Shown piece after piece: positions 17,297 through 26,253 of a stretch of DNA of 64,000 bases. Where the stretch lies: positions 1,330,001 to 1,394,000 of the forward strand of contig JACJYL010000002.1 in the NCBI GenBank assembly GCA_020636105.1, read 5' to 3'. The DNA is from Lewinellaceae bacterium. Lineage in GTDB: Bacteria; Bacteroidota; Bacteroidia; Chitinophagales; Saprospiraceae. The stretch's first letter is position 1, and the number at the start of each line of letters is the position of its first letter. Made by a program: the position numbers and the translations under genes. The notes under the pieces were generated by a model that saw only the letters and a program-made list of their open reading frames with translations, was not told the DNA's origin and ran no database searches.

Positions 17297-19285
17297 ATGA
17301 ACCGTTTCTTTATTTTAATAATCTTGATCACCCTTTTTATGACATCCTGCGAGCAAAATAAACCTGACTTAGGCTCTTTTGAATCCTACCCTACCCCGGG
17401 CGATGTAAGCCTGTGGCCGGACTATAGCCCACAAGCCACGACATTTAAAATATGGTCTCCCTCTGCTGAAAACGTCCGGCTGCATTTGTATACAAGCGGC
17501 ATGGAAAGCGAACCTGTCAATACCTACAACATGGATACCGGAAAAAATGGGCTGTGGGCCAAAAAAATAGACGGCGATTTAAACGGCACCTATTATACTT
17601 TCCAGGTAAAAATCGATGGCAAATGGCTGGAAGAAACCCCAGGCATTTACGCGCAAGCCGTAGGGGTTAACGGGCAAAGGGCCATGGTCACGGATATGGG
17701 AAAAACCAACCCCGAAGGTTGGGAAAAGGATGAAGGCCCTACCGTGAATTTTCCGAATGAAGCCATCATTTACGAATTGCACATCAGGGATCTCACCATC
17801 CATCCCGAATCCGGATCGAGTATGCCCGGCAAATATTTGGGCATGGTTGAAGCCGGCACCACCGGACCGGGAGGCGTCGCTACTGGACTGGATCACCTCA
17901 AGGAATTGGGCATCACCCATGTGCATTTGTTACCCACCTTTGACCATTATGCCATTGACGAAAGCAGGCTGGACAGCGCCCAGTTCAACTGGGGCTACGA
18001 TCCGCAAAATTACAATGTACCTGAAGGATCATTTTCGACTGATCCCTTCAATGCTGAAGTGAGGATCAAGGAATTCAAACAAATGGTAAAAACCTTCCAT
18101 GAAAATGGCATCGGCGTGATCCTGGATGTGGTTTACAACCATACCGGCAGGACGGAAAATTCTAATTTCAACCTGGAAGTGCCGGGGTATTATTACCGGC
18201 ATTGGGAAGATGGCCGTTATTCAAACGCCTCGGGTTGTGGCAACGAAACCGCTTCAGAAAGAACCATGGTGAGGAAATACATTTTAGAATCGGTCCTCTA
18301 TTGGGCCAGGGAATACCATCTCGATGGTTTCCGCTTCGACCTGATGGGGATTCACGACATAACGACCATGAATGAGCTGACTGCAAAGCTTAAGGAAGTG
18401 AATCCCAATATATTCGTTTATGGCGAAGGATGGACTGCCGGCGACTCCCCATTACCCGTTGATCAACGCGCCCTGAAAAAAAATATACGGGGAATGCCCC
18501 TCGTGTCAGCTTTTAGTGATGATTTCCGCGATGGGCTGAAAGGCTCTGTTTTCGAGGAACAAAGTACCGGTTTTGTCAATGGTGGGGACAGCAGCGAAAC
18601 CTCTGTAATGTTTGGCATAATCGGCGCTATCCAGCACCCCCAGATCAATTACCAGCAAGTGAATTATTCAAAAGCTCCATGGACGAATGACCCCTGGCAG
18701 TCCATCTCCTATGTTTCCTGTCACGACAATCAGACCCTTTACGATAAACTTAAAGCATCCAGGAAAGATGCAAGTGAAGCCACATTAGTCTCTATGGCAA
18801 AATTGGCCAATGCCGTGTTATTGACTTCACAGGGCGTTCCTTTCCTGCACGCAGGGGCTGAGATGTTACGCACCAAAAATGGAGAACATAACTCCTATAA
18901 CCTGCCGGATATTATCAACCAAATTAACTGGAACTGGAAGGTGACCCACGCGGATATGGTTGACTATTATAAAAACCTGATCCAATTGAGGAAGTTACAC
19001 CCTGCTTTCAGGATGACTTCCGCTGAAGACGTCAGAAATCACCTGGAATTCAAACGGGTGGAAAAGGGCCTGATCAGCTACCAGATAAAAAACCACGCCA
19101 ATGGCGATCCCTGGAAAAATATTTACGTTATTTTCAATGCCCGGAGCGAGGCTGTTAATTATGAAGTGGAAGGTTCCTGGCATTTTGGGGCCCGGGCTGA
19201 TTTCTTTGATTTAAGCGGCGAGGAAACCGCCAAAGGTCATATCGAAATACCTCCAATTTCAATGGTCGTCCTGTTTCAAAAATAA
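17297..19285 (+). CDS. Type I pullulanase-like GH13 lipoprotein
   Basis: 662 residues with a lipoprotein signal (MTSC lipobox near residue 19). An N-terminal beta-sandwich of CBM48 type (about 35-130: TTFKIWSPSAENVRLHLY) precedes the GH13 barrel. Conserved regions are DVVYNHTG, nucleophile Asp348 in GFRFDLMGIHD, acid/base Glu377 in YGEGW and Asp477 in SCHDNQTLYDKL. The YNHTG and GFRFDLMG forms are those of type I pullulanases, which cleave alpha-1,6 branches of pullulan or glycogen-like glucans. The GH30 gene follows after 26 bp. Confidence 0.93.
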   Translation: MNRFFILIILITLFMTSCEQNKPDLGSFESYPTPGDVSLWPDYSPQATTFKIWSPSAENVRLHLYTSGMESEPVNTYNMDTGKNGLWAKKIDGDLNGTYYTFQVKIDGKWLEETPGIYAQAVGVNGQRAMVTDMGKTNPEGWEKDEGPTVNFPNEAIIYELHIRDLTIHPESGSSMPGKYLGMVEAGTTGPGGVATGLDHLKELGITHVHLLPTFDHYAIDESRLDSAQFNWGYDPQNYNVPEGSFSTDPFNAEVRIKEFKQMVKTFHENGIGVILDVVYNHTGRTENSNFNLEVPGYYYRHWEDGRYSNASGCGNETASERTMVRKYILESVLYWAREYHLDGFRFDLMGIHDITTMNELTAKLKEVNPNIFVYGEGWTAGDSPLPVDQRALKKNIRGMPLVSAFSDDFRDGLKGSVFEEQSTGFVNGGDSSETSVMFGIIGAIQHPQINYQQVNYSKAPWTNDPWQSISYVSCHDNQTLYDKLKASRKDASEATLVSMAKLANAVLLTSQGVPFLHAGAEMLRTKNGEHNSYNLPDIINQINWNWKVTHADMVDYYKNLIQLRKLHPAFRMTSAEDVRNHLEFKRVEKGLISYQIKNHANGDPWKNIYVIFNARSEAVNYEVEGSWHFGARADFFDLSGEETAKGHIEIPPISMVVLFQK

Positions 19286-19311
19286 TCACTTGCATAAATA
19301 AATTTAAAATT

Positions 19312-20775
19312 ATGAAAATCAATTTTATCGTTCTAGGCACCCTTCTGGCCTTATCGGGATGTACAACACCACAACCGGAGCCGGAGCCTGTTAAGGCGTC
19401 ATTCTCTGTTGAAGGGAAAGAAGCGACCATCTACACCACTTCAGAAACCCCGAATTTAAGACTGGCCGTTTCCGGCAAGGCCGCCTTCGCAGCCGCGGAG
19501 CAACCCCTTGAAACAGAGGTTGGCATTTTTGTAAATCCCGAAAAAAAATTCCAGACATTCCTCGGTATTGGCGGGGCACTGACCGACGCTTCCGCAGAAG
19601 TCTTCGCCGCCCTTCCGGAAGACAAACAGGCAGAATTGTTAAAAGCCTACTACGATAAAGAAGAGGGCATCGGCTACAGCCTGGCCAGAACCACCATCCA
19701 CAGCTGTGATTTCAGCAAGGAAAGTTATACTTATGTTTCGGACGAAGACAAAGCTTTGGGGACTTTCAATATTGACCACGACAAAACCTACCGCATTCCG
19801 TTGATCAAAAAGGTCATGGAAGCAGCCGGCGGTGCGATACCGCTTTATGTCAGTCCGTGGAGTCCGCCAGCTTTCATGAAAACCAATAACAACATGCTCC
19901 AGGGGGGAAAACTGCTGTCTGAATATTCTGATGCCTGGGCACTCTATTACACTAAATTTATTAAAGCCTATGAAGCCGAAGGCATTCCCATCTGGGGCCT
20001 CACCATCCAAAACGAACCCATGGCCACCCAAAGGTGGGAATCCTGCATTTATACCGCTGAAGAAGAAAGGGATTTCCTAAAAAACCACCTCGGCCCTACC
20101 CTGGAAAAAGAAGGACTCGGAGACAAAAAAATAATCGTCTGGGATCACAACCGGGATTTGATCAACCACCGCGCCAACACCATCCTGGAAGATCCTGAAG
20201 CTGCAAAATACGTCTGGGGTGTCGGTTTCCACTGGTATGAAACCTGGACCGGCAGCGACCCTATGTTTACCAACCTGGACAACGTAAAAGAATCATTCCC
20301 TGACAAAAATCTCATTTTCACAGAAGGCTGTAATGAAAGTTTTGACCCCTCCAGATACCAGTACTTTCCGAATGCGGAACGGTACGGCCGCTCCATGATC
20401 AACGATTTTAACCAGGGAACGGTAGCCTGGACCGACTGGAATATCCTGCTCGACGAAACAGGCGGGCCAAACCATGTGTTGAATTTATGTTTCGCGCCGG
20501 TCCATGCAGACCTGCCCACCGGCACGCTCGTTTACACGCCCTCTTATTATTATATCGGGCATTTCTCAAAATTCATCAGGCCTGGTGCCAAAAGAGTCAG
20601 CACTGTTTGCAGCAGAAGCCACCTGTTATCGACTTCCTTTTTGAATGAAGACGGTTCGATGGCGACAGTAGTCATGAATCACACCGACAACGCCATCAAT
20701 TACAAACTGTACATTGGCACGAAAGCCATTGAACAGACGATCTTTCCGCATGCCATGCAGACATTGGTGTATTAG
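19312..20775 (+). CDS. Glycoside hydrolase family 30 lipoprotein
   Basis: 487 residues with a lipoprotein signal (ALSGC, Cys near residue 17). The (beta/alpha)8 barrel contains FLGIGGALTDASAEVF, SPWSPPAFMKTN, acid/base Glu235 in TIQNEP and nucleophile Glu338 in FTEGCNES. A C-terminal beta-side domain carries GAKRVSTVCSRSHLLSTSFLNEDGSMATVV. GH30 of this shape includes glucosylceramidases and endo-beta-1,6-glucanases. With GH5 and pullulanase-type partners, a role in degrading branched storage or cell-wall glucans is the better guess. Last gene of the cluster. Confidence 0.93.
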   Translation: MKINFIVLGTLLALSGCTTPQPEPEPVKASFSVEGKEATIYTTSETPNLRLAVSGKAAFAAAEQPLETEVGIFVNPEKKFQTFLGIGGALTDASAEVFAALPEDKQAELLKAYYDKEEGIGYSLARTTIHSCDFSKESYTYVSDEDKALGTFNIDHDKTYRIPLIKKVMEAAGGAIPLYVSPWSPPAFMKTNNNMLQGGKLLSEYSDAWALYYTKFIKAYEAEGIPIWGLTIQNEPMATQRWESCIYTAEEERDFLKNHLGPTLEKEGLGDKKIIVWDHNRDLINHRANTILEDPEAAKYVWGVGFHWYETWTGSDPMFTNLDNVKESFPDKNLIFTEGCNESFDPSRYQYFPNAERYGRSMINDFNQGTVAWTDWNILLDETGGPNHVLNLCFAPVHADLPTGTLVYTPSYYYIGHFSKFIRPGAKRVSTVCSRSHLLSTSFLNEDGSMATVVMNHTDNAINYKLYIGTKAIEQTIFPHAMQTLVY

Positions 20776-20825
20776 ATGGTTAAAGTCACTATATAATTTT
20801 ATGGTTTCAATGCCATCAGGATTCA

Positions 20826-20915
20826 TTGTCCGAAAATTCACGCAGATGTTCGCAGATATCTATAAAAAGTTCCTTTTAATCTGCGTATATCTGCGTGATC
20901 TGCGCGACGAAACAA
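20826..20915. repeat. Imperfect palindromic CGCAGAT/ATCTGCG intergenic repeat
   Basis: CACGCAGATGTTCGCAGAT on the left and ATCTGCGTATATCTGCGTG on the right face each other and can fold into a long imperfect hairpin. It follows the GH30 gene and may also act as its terminator. Related TCTGCG text recurs at 23980-24010. Confidence 0.6.
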
Positions 20916-20977
20916 TGAATTAATACGGCAAACCAAATAGTCTTACTCAACCGCACTGATGTTAAAGACACAGCAAT

Positions 20978-22837
20978 ATGAAAAATTTTGTCCTCAATGC
21001 CTTTTTGCTTTTCCTAAGTCTGATCTCTGTCCAGGCCACTGCACAGGAAATTTGCGACAACGCCATCGATGATGACGGGGACGGCCTGATCGACCTGAAT
21101 GATGATGATTGTACCTGCAACTCCCTCCTGCCCTCTTCCCTGATCCCCAACCCTTCATTTGAAGAAATGACCTGCTGCCCGACCGCCAACGCCATGCTGA
21201 ATTGTGCCGTTGACTGGATACAGGCTTCTGCACCGACTACAGATTACGTTCATACCTGTGGCGGATATTTGGGCAATACGAGTATCCCTGCTTATGCCCC
21301 ACTACCCTTTCCCGATGGCGACGGAGGGGTGGGATTCAGGGACGGACAAGCCCAGGTGGGAACCAATTTCAAGGAATACGTAGGAGCTTGTCTCACCCAA
21401 CCCATGGAAGCAGGCGTAACATACCGGCTGGATTTTTTTGTAGGTTTCAGGGATAATGTTCCGGGAAGTCAGGGATTCAAAATCGCTGTTTTCGCGGCGA
21501 CAAATTGCAATGAATTGCCCTTTGGTGGCAACAATAACACCGTCGGGTGTCCGGCCAACACAGGAAATTATGTCCAGCTCGGAGAAACTTATGTCAGTGG
21601 CTCCAACGAATGGGTGAATGTGGTTTTTGAATTTACCGCCGATCAGCCTTACGAAGTGATCGTGCTGGGGCCAAGCTGTTCGGCCAATCCCTATTATTAC
21701 CTCGATCCTTATTTTTTCCTGGACCGGCTTACCCTTGCGGAATCAACAGCCTTCGGAACCCCGTTCGAATCGATCACAGGAAGCATTTGCAACAATAACC
21801 TCCTCCTTCAGGTAGCTGAAGAAGCCGGCAATTCATATCAGTGGTACCAGGACGGCATAGCCATGATCGGGGAAACCAATCCTGCTTTGTTGCTTACCTC
21901 CATAAACAATACCGAGGGGACTTACCTGGTGGTCATCACCACTCCGGACGGGTGTTTTCTCTCCCGTGAATATGACCTTCGTATTCCTCCTTATTACGGC
22001 ACAGAGACAGCCAGCATTTGCGAAACGGAATTTTACCTTTGGGGAACGGACACCCTCACCCAGGCCGGTGTTTATGAAACCCTGTTCGAAGCGACCGATG
22101 GGTGTGATTCCATTGCCCAACTGATGCTGGAGGTCAGGGAAAACAGCTATGCCATCGTTCGCGACACTTTTTGTGCAGGAGAGCCCTATTCCTTTTATGA
22201 CATTGCCACCACGGAAGAAGGCACCTATCAAACGACCCTCATCAATGCGGCAGGTTGTGACAGCATCATCACGCTGGAACTCACAGGAATAGGAACAGGA
22301 GCCGGCGTTCAATTGCCGGACTTTCTTTTATTGGACCTTGGCAAAAGCATTGATCTGCAGCCCGATTATTACGATCCCATTTTTGACCTTTTTACCTGGT
22401 ATGATAATCATGGGAATATCCTCAGCAATACCCTGACCCTTCCCATGTACCAGCCCACAAAATCGACTACAGTATATTTCCAGGCAAGCAACAATATCGG
22501 ATGCAGTGATGTGGATTCGGTCATCGTCAGGGTCATTCCCGATTACAGCCTGTATATTCCCAACGTTTTTTCGCCCGACAATAATGGCATCAACGACTTT
22601 TTTACCTGTTATGCCCCCATTTCCCTTGAAAAGATCATTTCGTTTTCCGTTTTCGACCGATGGGGAAATCTCGTATTTTTTGAAGACCAGATTTCAGGCG
22701 CCGGACTTTACAAAGGATGGGACGGCACCTTCAACGGAGCCTCCGCCCCACAGGGAGTATATGCCTATATGATCCGGGCTTTATTTTTGAATGGGACCGA
22801 AAAAGTTTTTTCAGGTGACGTGACATTACTACGTTAG
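20978..22837 (+). CDS. Secreted protein with type B T9SS (gliding-motility) C-terminal domain
   Basis: 619 residues with signal peptide MKNFVLNAFLLFLSLISVQATAQ. An Asp-rich calcium-like motif (DNAIDDDGDGLIDLNDDDC) is followed by a carbohydrate-binding-like beta sandwich (about 50-260). Two Cys-containing short modules carry DTFCAGEPYSF and GCDSI. The C-terminal sorting domain starts with YIPNVFSPDNNGINDFF, includes FDRWGNLVF and ends GDVTLLR. It should be exported by the T9SS and retained at or released from the cell surface. Its ligand is unknown. It is 202 bp past the glycosidase cluster and may not belong to it. Confidence 0.88.
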   Translation: MKNFVLNAFLLFLSLISVQATAQEICDNAIDDDGDGLIDLNDDDCTCNSLLPSSLIPNPSFEEMTCCPTANAMLNCAVDWIQASAPTTDYVHTCGGYLGNTSIPAYAPLPFPDGDGGVGFRDGQAQVGTNFKEYVGACLTQPMEAGVTYRLDFFVGFRDNVPGSQGFKIAVFAATNCNELPFGGNNNTVGCPANTGNYVQLGETYVSGSNEWVNVVFEFTADQPYEVIVLGPSCSANPYYYLDPYFFLDRLTLAESTAFGTPFESITGSICNNNLLLQVAEEAGNSYQWYQDGIAMIGETNPALLLTSINNTEGTYLVVITTPDGCFLSREYDLRIPPYYGTETASICETEFYLWGTDTLTQAGVYETLFEATDGCDSIAQLMLEVRENSYAIVRDTFCAGEPYSFYDIATTEEGTYQTTLINAAGCDSIITLELTGIGTGAGVQLPDFLLLDLGKSIDLQPDYYDPIFDLFTWYDNHGNILSNTLTLPMYQPTKSTTVYFQASNNIGCSDVDSVIVRVIPDYSLYIPNVFSPDNNGINDFFTCYAPISLEKIISFSVFDRWGNLVFFEDQISGAGLYKGWDGTFNGASAPQGVYAYMIRALFLNGTEKVFSGDVTLLR

Positions 22838-22867
22838 GAACACTTTTAAAATAAATTGACCTATTTT
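22836..22867. repeat. Dispersed repeat copy, also at 57464-57495
   Basis: The 32-bp text beginning AGGAACACTTTTAAAATAAA recurs at 57464 with a single difference. This copy starts inside the stop codon of the T9SS gene and lacks the mirrored arm seen at the second site, so it is half of a palindromic element. Confidence 0.7.
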
Positions 22868-22886
22868 TAACCTTAAACCCATTATC

Positions 22887-23684
22887 ATGATAAATACTTA
22901 TAAACTTGCTGCCACCATTTCATTTCATCACCAGTATTATCCGGAAAATAAGTTACAGGATTTCCAGGTATATCCTTCTCCTGAGACCCAAAGAGTGCTG
23001 GATGCATCAAGTATTCAAATCAAACAAACGGGTAACCAGTTATACTTCTTTTATCCCCAGCAAAATCAAAGTGTTGAGCCTTTAAAATCACTGGAATCTT
23101 TAGCTTTTTATTTTGCTTCCCTCAACCCGTATTTTTTCAACTTCACAGATTTACCTTTAAAGGATCAAGAGGAAACCTTCGTTTTTTATAACAACCTGGA
23201 AAGTCCAAACCTCTCCATTGAGGCTTTTGTCACTGAGTCAGATCTTTCATCCTTGTACGTTGATGACCATTTTCATCCCCAACCCCATTTAGGAGTCATC
23301 ATATTGGACTTGAGTCTCCCCGAAGAGGATCAAACGCCCCCGTCCTACCAGCTGAACTTTGCTGTCCGAAAAACCATTTGGCGGTATTTTCTAATTAACC
23401 ACCAGCCCGGCCAGGAATTAACCGATTTAAATATCGAAGCCGCAGGTACCGATATTCATTTTTCAGAAGGCGAAGAGCATCAATTACCAAACGGACAAAT
23501 CGCAAGGCTTTTTATTGCTGATGATCCTCTTCCATTTGCTTTACCTGCGCCCCCAAAACTCAAATTCAACCTGAATTCGAGGCCAAATAGCACTAATCTT
23601 CCTAATCCTGATCCCGGACATGTTAAAATGGAAAAGTCAGGGAGTGACCACTGGTTTTATTCGGACATATATGTTTATTTGTAA
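22887..23684 (+). CDS. Unrecognised 265-residue protein
   Basis: No signal peptide or membrane helix is visible. It begins MINTYKLAATISFHHQYY and ends DIYVYL, with mostly beta-type alternating patterns and an aromatic-rich middle (LAFYFASLNPYFFNFTDL). There is a conserved-looking core around YQLNFAVRKTIWRYFLINH and a Pro/Asn-rich linker near 230-250. From memory this layout resembles hypothetical proteins found near contractile-injection or tail-sheath genes in Bacteroidota, but no such genes are present and I cannot verify it. It stands alone between two T9SS genes. Confidence 0.75.
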   Translation: MINTYKLAATISFHHQYYPENKLQDFQVYPSPETQRVLDASSIQIKQTGNQLYFFYPQQNQSVEPLKSLESLAFYFASLNPYFFNFTDLPLKDQEETFVFYNNLESPNLSIEAFVTESDLSSLYVDDHFHPQPHLGVIILDLSLPEEDQTPPSYQLNFAVRKTIWRYFLINHQPGQELTDLNIEAAGTDIHFSEGEEHQLPNGQIARLFIADDPLPFALPAPPKLKFNLNSRPNSTNLPNPDPGHVKMEKSGSDHWFYSDIYVYL

Positions 23685-24097
23685 CCGAACATTTCCTGAA
23701 AAAAATATCTTTTTAATATTGGCCATGTTATTCCACCGGATTCCAGGTTAGGAAAGCATATTAAATTAGGACTGGCACCATGCCTGCGCTCCGCTAGGCA
23801 CCGGGCTGTCCGCTCCATGCTTCCGCTTCCATCCCTTGTTGTGCTCGTCCCTGCGCCGCCCTGCGCTATCCGCTCCGGCCTGATCTATTGTTCGGAAAAA
23901 CTTCTTGGCGAACCTGGCGCCTTCCTGGCGTTCTCTACCGTACAATTTTTTTGTCACGCTGATGGAACAAGGTGAAATGCCATCTGCGTTTTCTGCGTTT
24001 ATCTGCGAGAACCAACCATAAATTTTCAAGACTTCCCCCAAAAAGGTATGGTAGAGAATCCTGGCGTTCCTTGCGGTTAAATTATTCAAGGACCCCA
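23685..24097. other. Gene-free convergent region with degenerate repeat text
   Basis: No convincing gene is present. The stretch has TCCGCTCC-type GC-rich text at 23770-23880, TCTGCGTTTTCTGCGTTTATCTGCG at 23980-24005 and a GGCGTTCCTTGCGGTTAAA end at 24062-24080. GGTAGAGAA at 24049-24057 mirrors TTCTCTACC at 23931-23939, so part of it can fold back on itself. It looks like layered palindromic intergenic repeats between convergent genes. Confidence 0.55.
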
Positions 24098-25957
24098 TCA
24101 TTTCACCAGCATCACATCTCCGGAATACTCCAACACCCGGTCATCATAAAAACGGATCTCAACCAGATAAGTGTATACCCCTACCGGAGCAGTATCGCCA
24201 TTGACACGCCCGTCCCAGCCTGAAGACTCCCGGTTAGGGGCAAAATCCTTCTGCTCAAAAACGAGCGCCCCCCAACGGTCAAAAACCATCATTTTTTGAA
24301 CACTCTGGAGGTGTGGTTCCGGTCCGAATACTGCAAAATAATCATTGACACCATCTGCATTCGGAGAAAACACATTGGGAATATATACTTTCCGGTTCCC
24401 GATAACACCTACATGAACCGTATCCGAGGCCACACATCCGTCTTCAGAAACGGCATTGAGCACAAGATCCGTTGAGGCTTTTGGATACCACGCCAGATCC
24501 CAGCATTCAGGATCGCACATCATCGGATCCGGCGACCAGTAAAAACTTTCCAGCCCGGTATTGGTAACCGGATGAATGGTAACCAACTCCCCCAGTTCAA
24601 CAAAAACATCACTGCCCGCATCCACAAAAAATTCCGTAGGAGGTTGCAAAGAAAATTCCTCCTCATAAGTACACCCGTACCGGTCTTCGATACCGATCGT
24701 GTACGACCCGGCTATGAGGGATTCAAAAAAGGTCAAACCGGTCGGAGCCCCCTGGAAATAATAGGAAAGAGGAGAAACGCCATTCAATACATTTTGGATC
24801 AACAGGCTTCCGTCAGTCGTTTGAATACAACCCGGGTTCTGGACAACCACTTCCGCCACGATACCCGGATCAGGGACTATGGTAAGATCCAGGGTCAGGA
24901 TACTGTCACAGCCGATGGAGGACACCAAACTGTCCACATAAACCCCTGTTTGGGTATAACTATGGCCATTGAGTGTAAAGGAGAGTCCCTCGCATAACGT
25001 ATCCCTTATTTCGTAAAATTTGGGCACCACGTAAACGATTTTCACATTGGAAACCACCCGGCATTTCGAATTCGACAAATTTCCGGGCCCATTGGCCAAC
25101 AGATAGCGATAGTAATAATAACCTGAAGATAGCTGGCTATGGGTATAAACGGGATTGTTGGCGCCGGGTATATTCTGCCAGGTAATCCCTTCATCAAAAC
25201 TTTGCTGCCACTGAAAAGCGGGAGTATCGTATTGATCCCCGATGACCGTAGCATCCAAATCTATCGGCGAACCATCTTCACAAATATTTTCTATTTCAAC
25301 CGGCAGAACCAGCGCCTCGGGCCCACATGGGCGAAACTCGATGTTATCCAATGCCAGATCATTACCATTGCCTCCGGGGGCATTATTTTTCAGCGATAAA
25401 ACAACCGAAGTTTGTCCGGGAGCGGTGGTAAACGTAAACCCGTAAGTCTGCCATTGCTGATTTTTCGGAATATTGCCCGTGGTGAAAAATTCAACCCCAT
25501 CAATCAAAAAAGAGACATTGGGATCAATATGATTGGGCGTCCCGGTTTTGATCAGGTTGATCACATCGGCCCTAAAAACATACAAGGTATTGTCGCACAA
25601 TCCATCCACTTCCTGCTCATAAAACAACCCGGGTTGAAAGCTTGCATTGATCACCATCATATATCCGAATGGATCTGTACTGTTGTCGCCAATACCCAGC
25701 CAGGCACTGTAGAGTCCCGGCCAGGCGGCCAGGTTATTACTGAGCGTATAATACCCGTCCGAAGGCGGCGGATTGGTGGTATAAATATACCCCGGTGCGA
25801 TCATCGGGTTGGAGGCCGGCATATTGGCCGTTCCTGATCCGAAGTCTCCGTCTGTAAATATGTTTTCGCCGAGATTGCCCCCGCATATCTGGGCCCTCAC
25901 ATCATTTGAAATAGAAAAAAGACCAAGAAAAAGCAGGAAAAAAATTGTTCTATTCAC
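24098..25957 (-). CDS. Secreted protein with type B T9SS (gliding-motility) C-terminal domain
   Basis: 619 residues with a signal peptide ending VRAQ. An N-terminal beta-sandwich like a carbohydrate-binding module (about 25-215, including NNAPGGNGNDLALDNIEF) is followed by an Ig-like module with FQWQQSFDEGITWQNIPGAN. A Cys module DTLCEGLSFTLNG with GCDSILTLDL and a SprB-type repeat (PGCIQTTDGSLLIQNV to YGCTYEEEF) come next. The sorting domain starts at YIPNVFSPNADGVNDYF and ends GDVMLVK. SprB-type repeats occur in surface adhesins of gliding Bacteroidota, so a surface adhesin or binding role is plausible. Confidence 0.88.
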   Translation of the reverse strand: MNRTIFFLLFLGLFSISNDVRAQICGGNLGENIFTDGDFGSGTANMPASNPMIAPGYIYTTNPPPSDGYYTLSNNLAAWPGLYSAWLGIGDNSTDPFGYMMVINASFQPGLFYEQEVDGLCDNTLYVFRADVINLIKTGTPNHIDPNVSFLIDGVEFFTTGNIPKNQQWQTYGFTFTTAPGQTSVVLSLKNNAPGGNGNDLALDNIEFRPCGPEALVLPVEIENICEDGSPIDLDATVIGDQYDTPAFQWQQSFDEGITWQNIPGANNPVYTHSQLSSGYYYYRYLLANGPGNLSNSKCRVVSNVKIVYVVPKFYEIRDTLCEGLSFTLNGHSYTQTGVYVDSLVSSIGCDSILTLDLTIVPDPGIVAEVVVQNPGCIQTTDGSLLIQNVLNGVSPLSYYFQGAPTGLTFFESLIAGSYTIGIEDRYGCTYEEEFSLQPPTEFFVDAGSDVFVELGELVTIHPVTNTGLESFYWSPDPMMCDPECWDLAWYPKASTDLVLNAVSEDGCVASDTVHVGVIGNRKVYIPNVFSPNADGVNDYFAVFGPEPHLQSVQKMMVFDRWGALVFEQKDFAPNRESSGWDGRVNGDTAPVGVYTYLVEIRFYDDRVLEYSGDVMLVK

Positions 25958-26110
25958 GGTAATTGTATTTAGCTGGTGAATTTACCATAAATAGTTAAGA
26001 AATGGTATGGCCAACCTCGGCTGTAGTAAAACTGTCGTGTATGCCCCATGACAATCCTTCGTTTTTCCGTTAGGATTCAAAAGCAACAAAACCAGTATGC
26101 GGATGGGAAA

Positions 26111-26232
26111 TGGTTCAAAAAGTTCAAATGGTTCAAATGGTTTCATATCAATCTGGAACAACTTGAACCATTGGAACAATTTGAACCTTGAACAACTTGA
26201 ACCTTAAACAATCTGGAACCACTTGAAACCAT
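26111..26232. repeat. TTGAACC/GGTTCAA short tandem repeat region
   Basis: GGTTCAAA copies on the left face TTGAACC, CTTGAACC and TTGGAAC copies on the right, so the block is both internally repeated and partly palindromic. It fills the region between the type B T9SS gene start and the end of the PLP enzyme gene. Similar text recurs near 34165-34265 and 43410-43432. Confidence 0.65.
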
Positions 26233-26253
26233 TTAAAACCCCGCCTATTCAGA

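Noticed and set aside
23766..24101. Open frame of 111 codons on the minus strand between two T9SS genes
   Set aside because: It is built from palindromic intergenic repeat text and overlaps the end of the T9SS gene; composition is unlike its neighbours' coding DNA.
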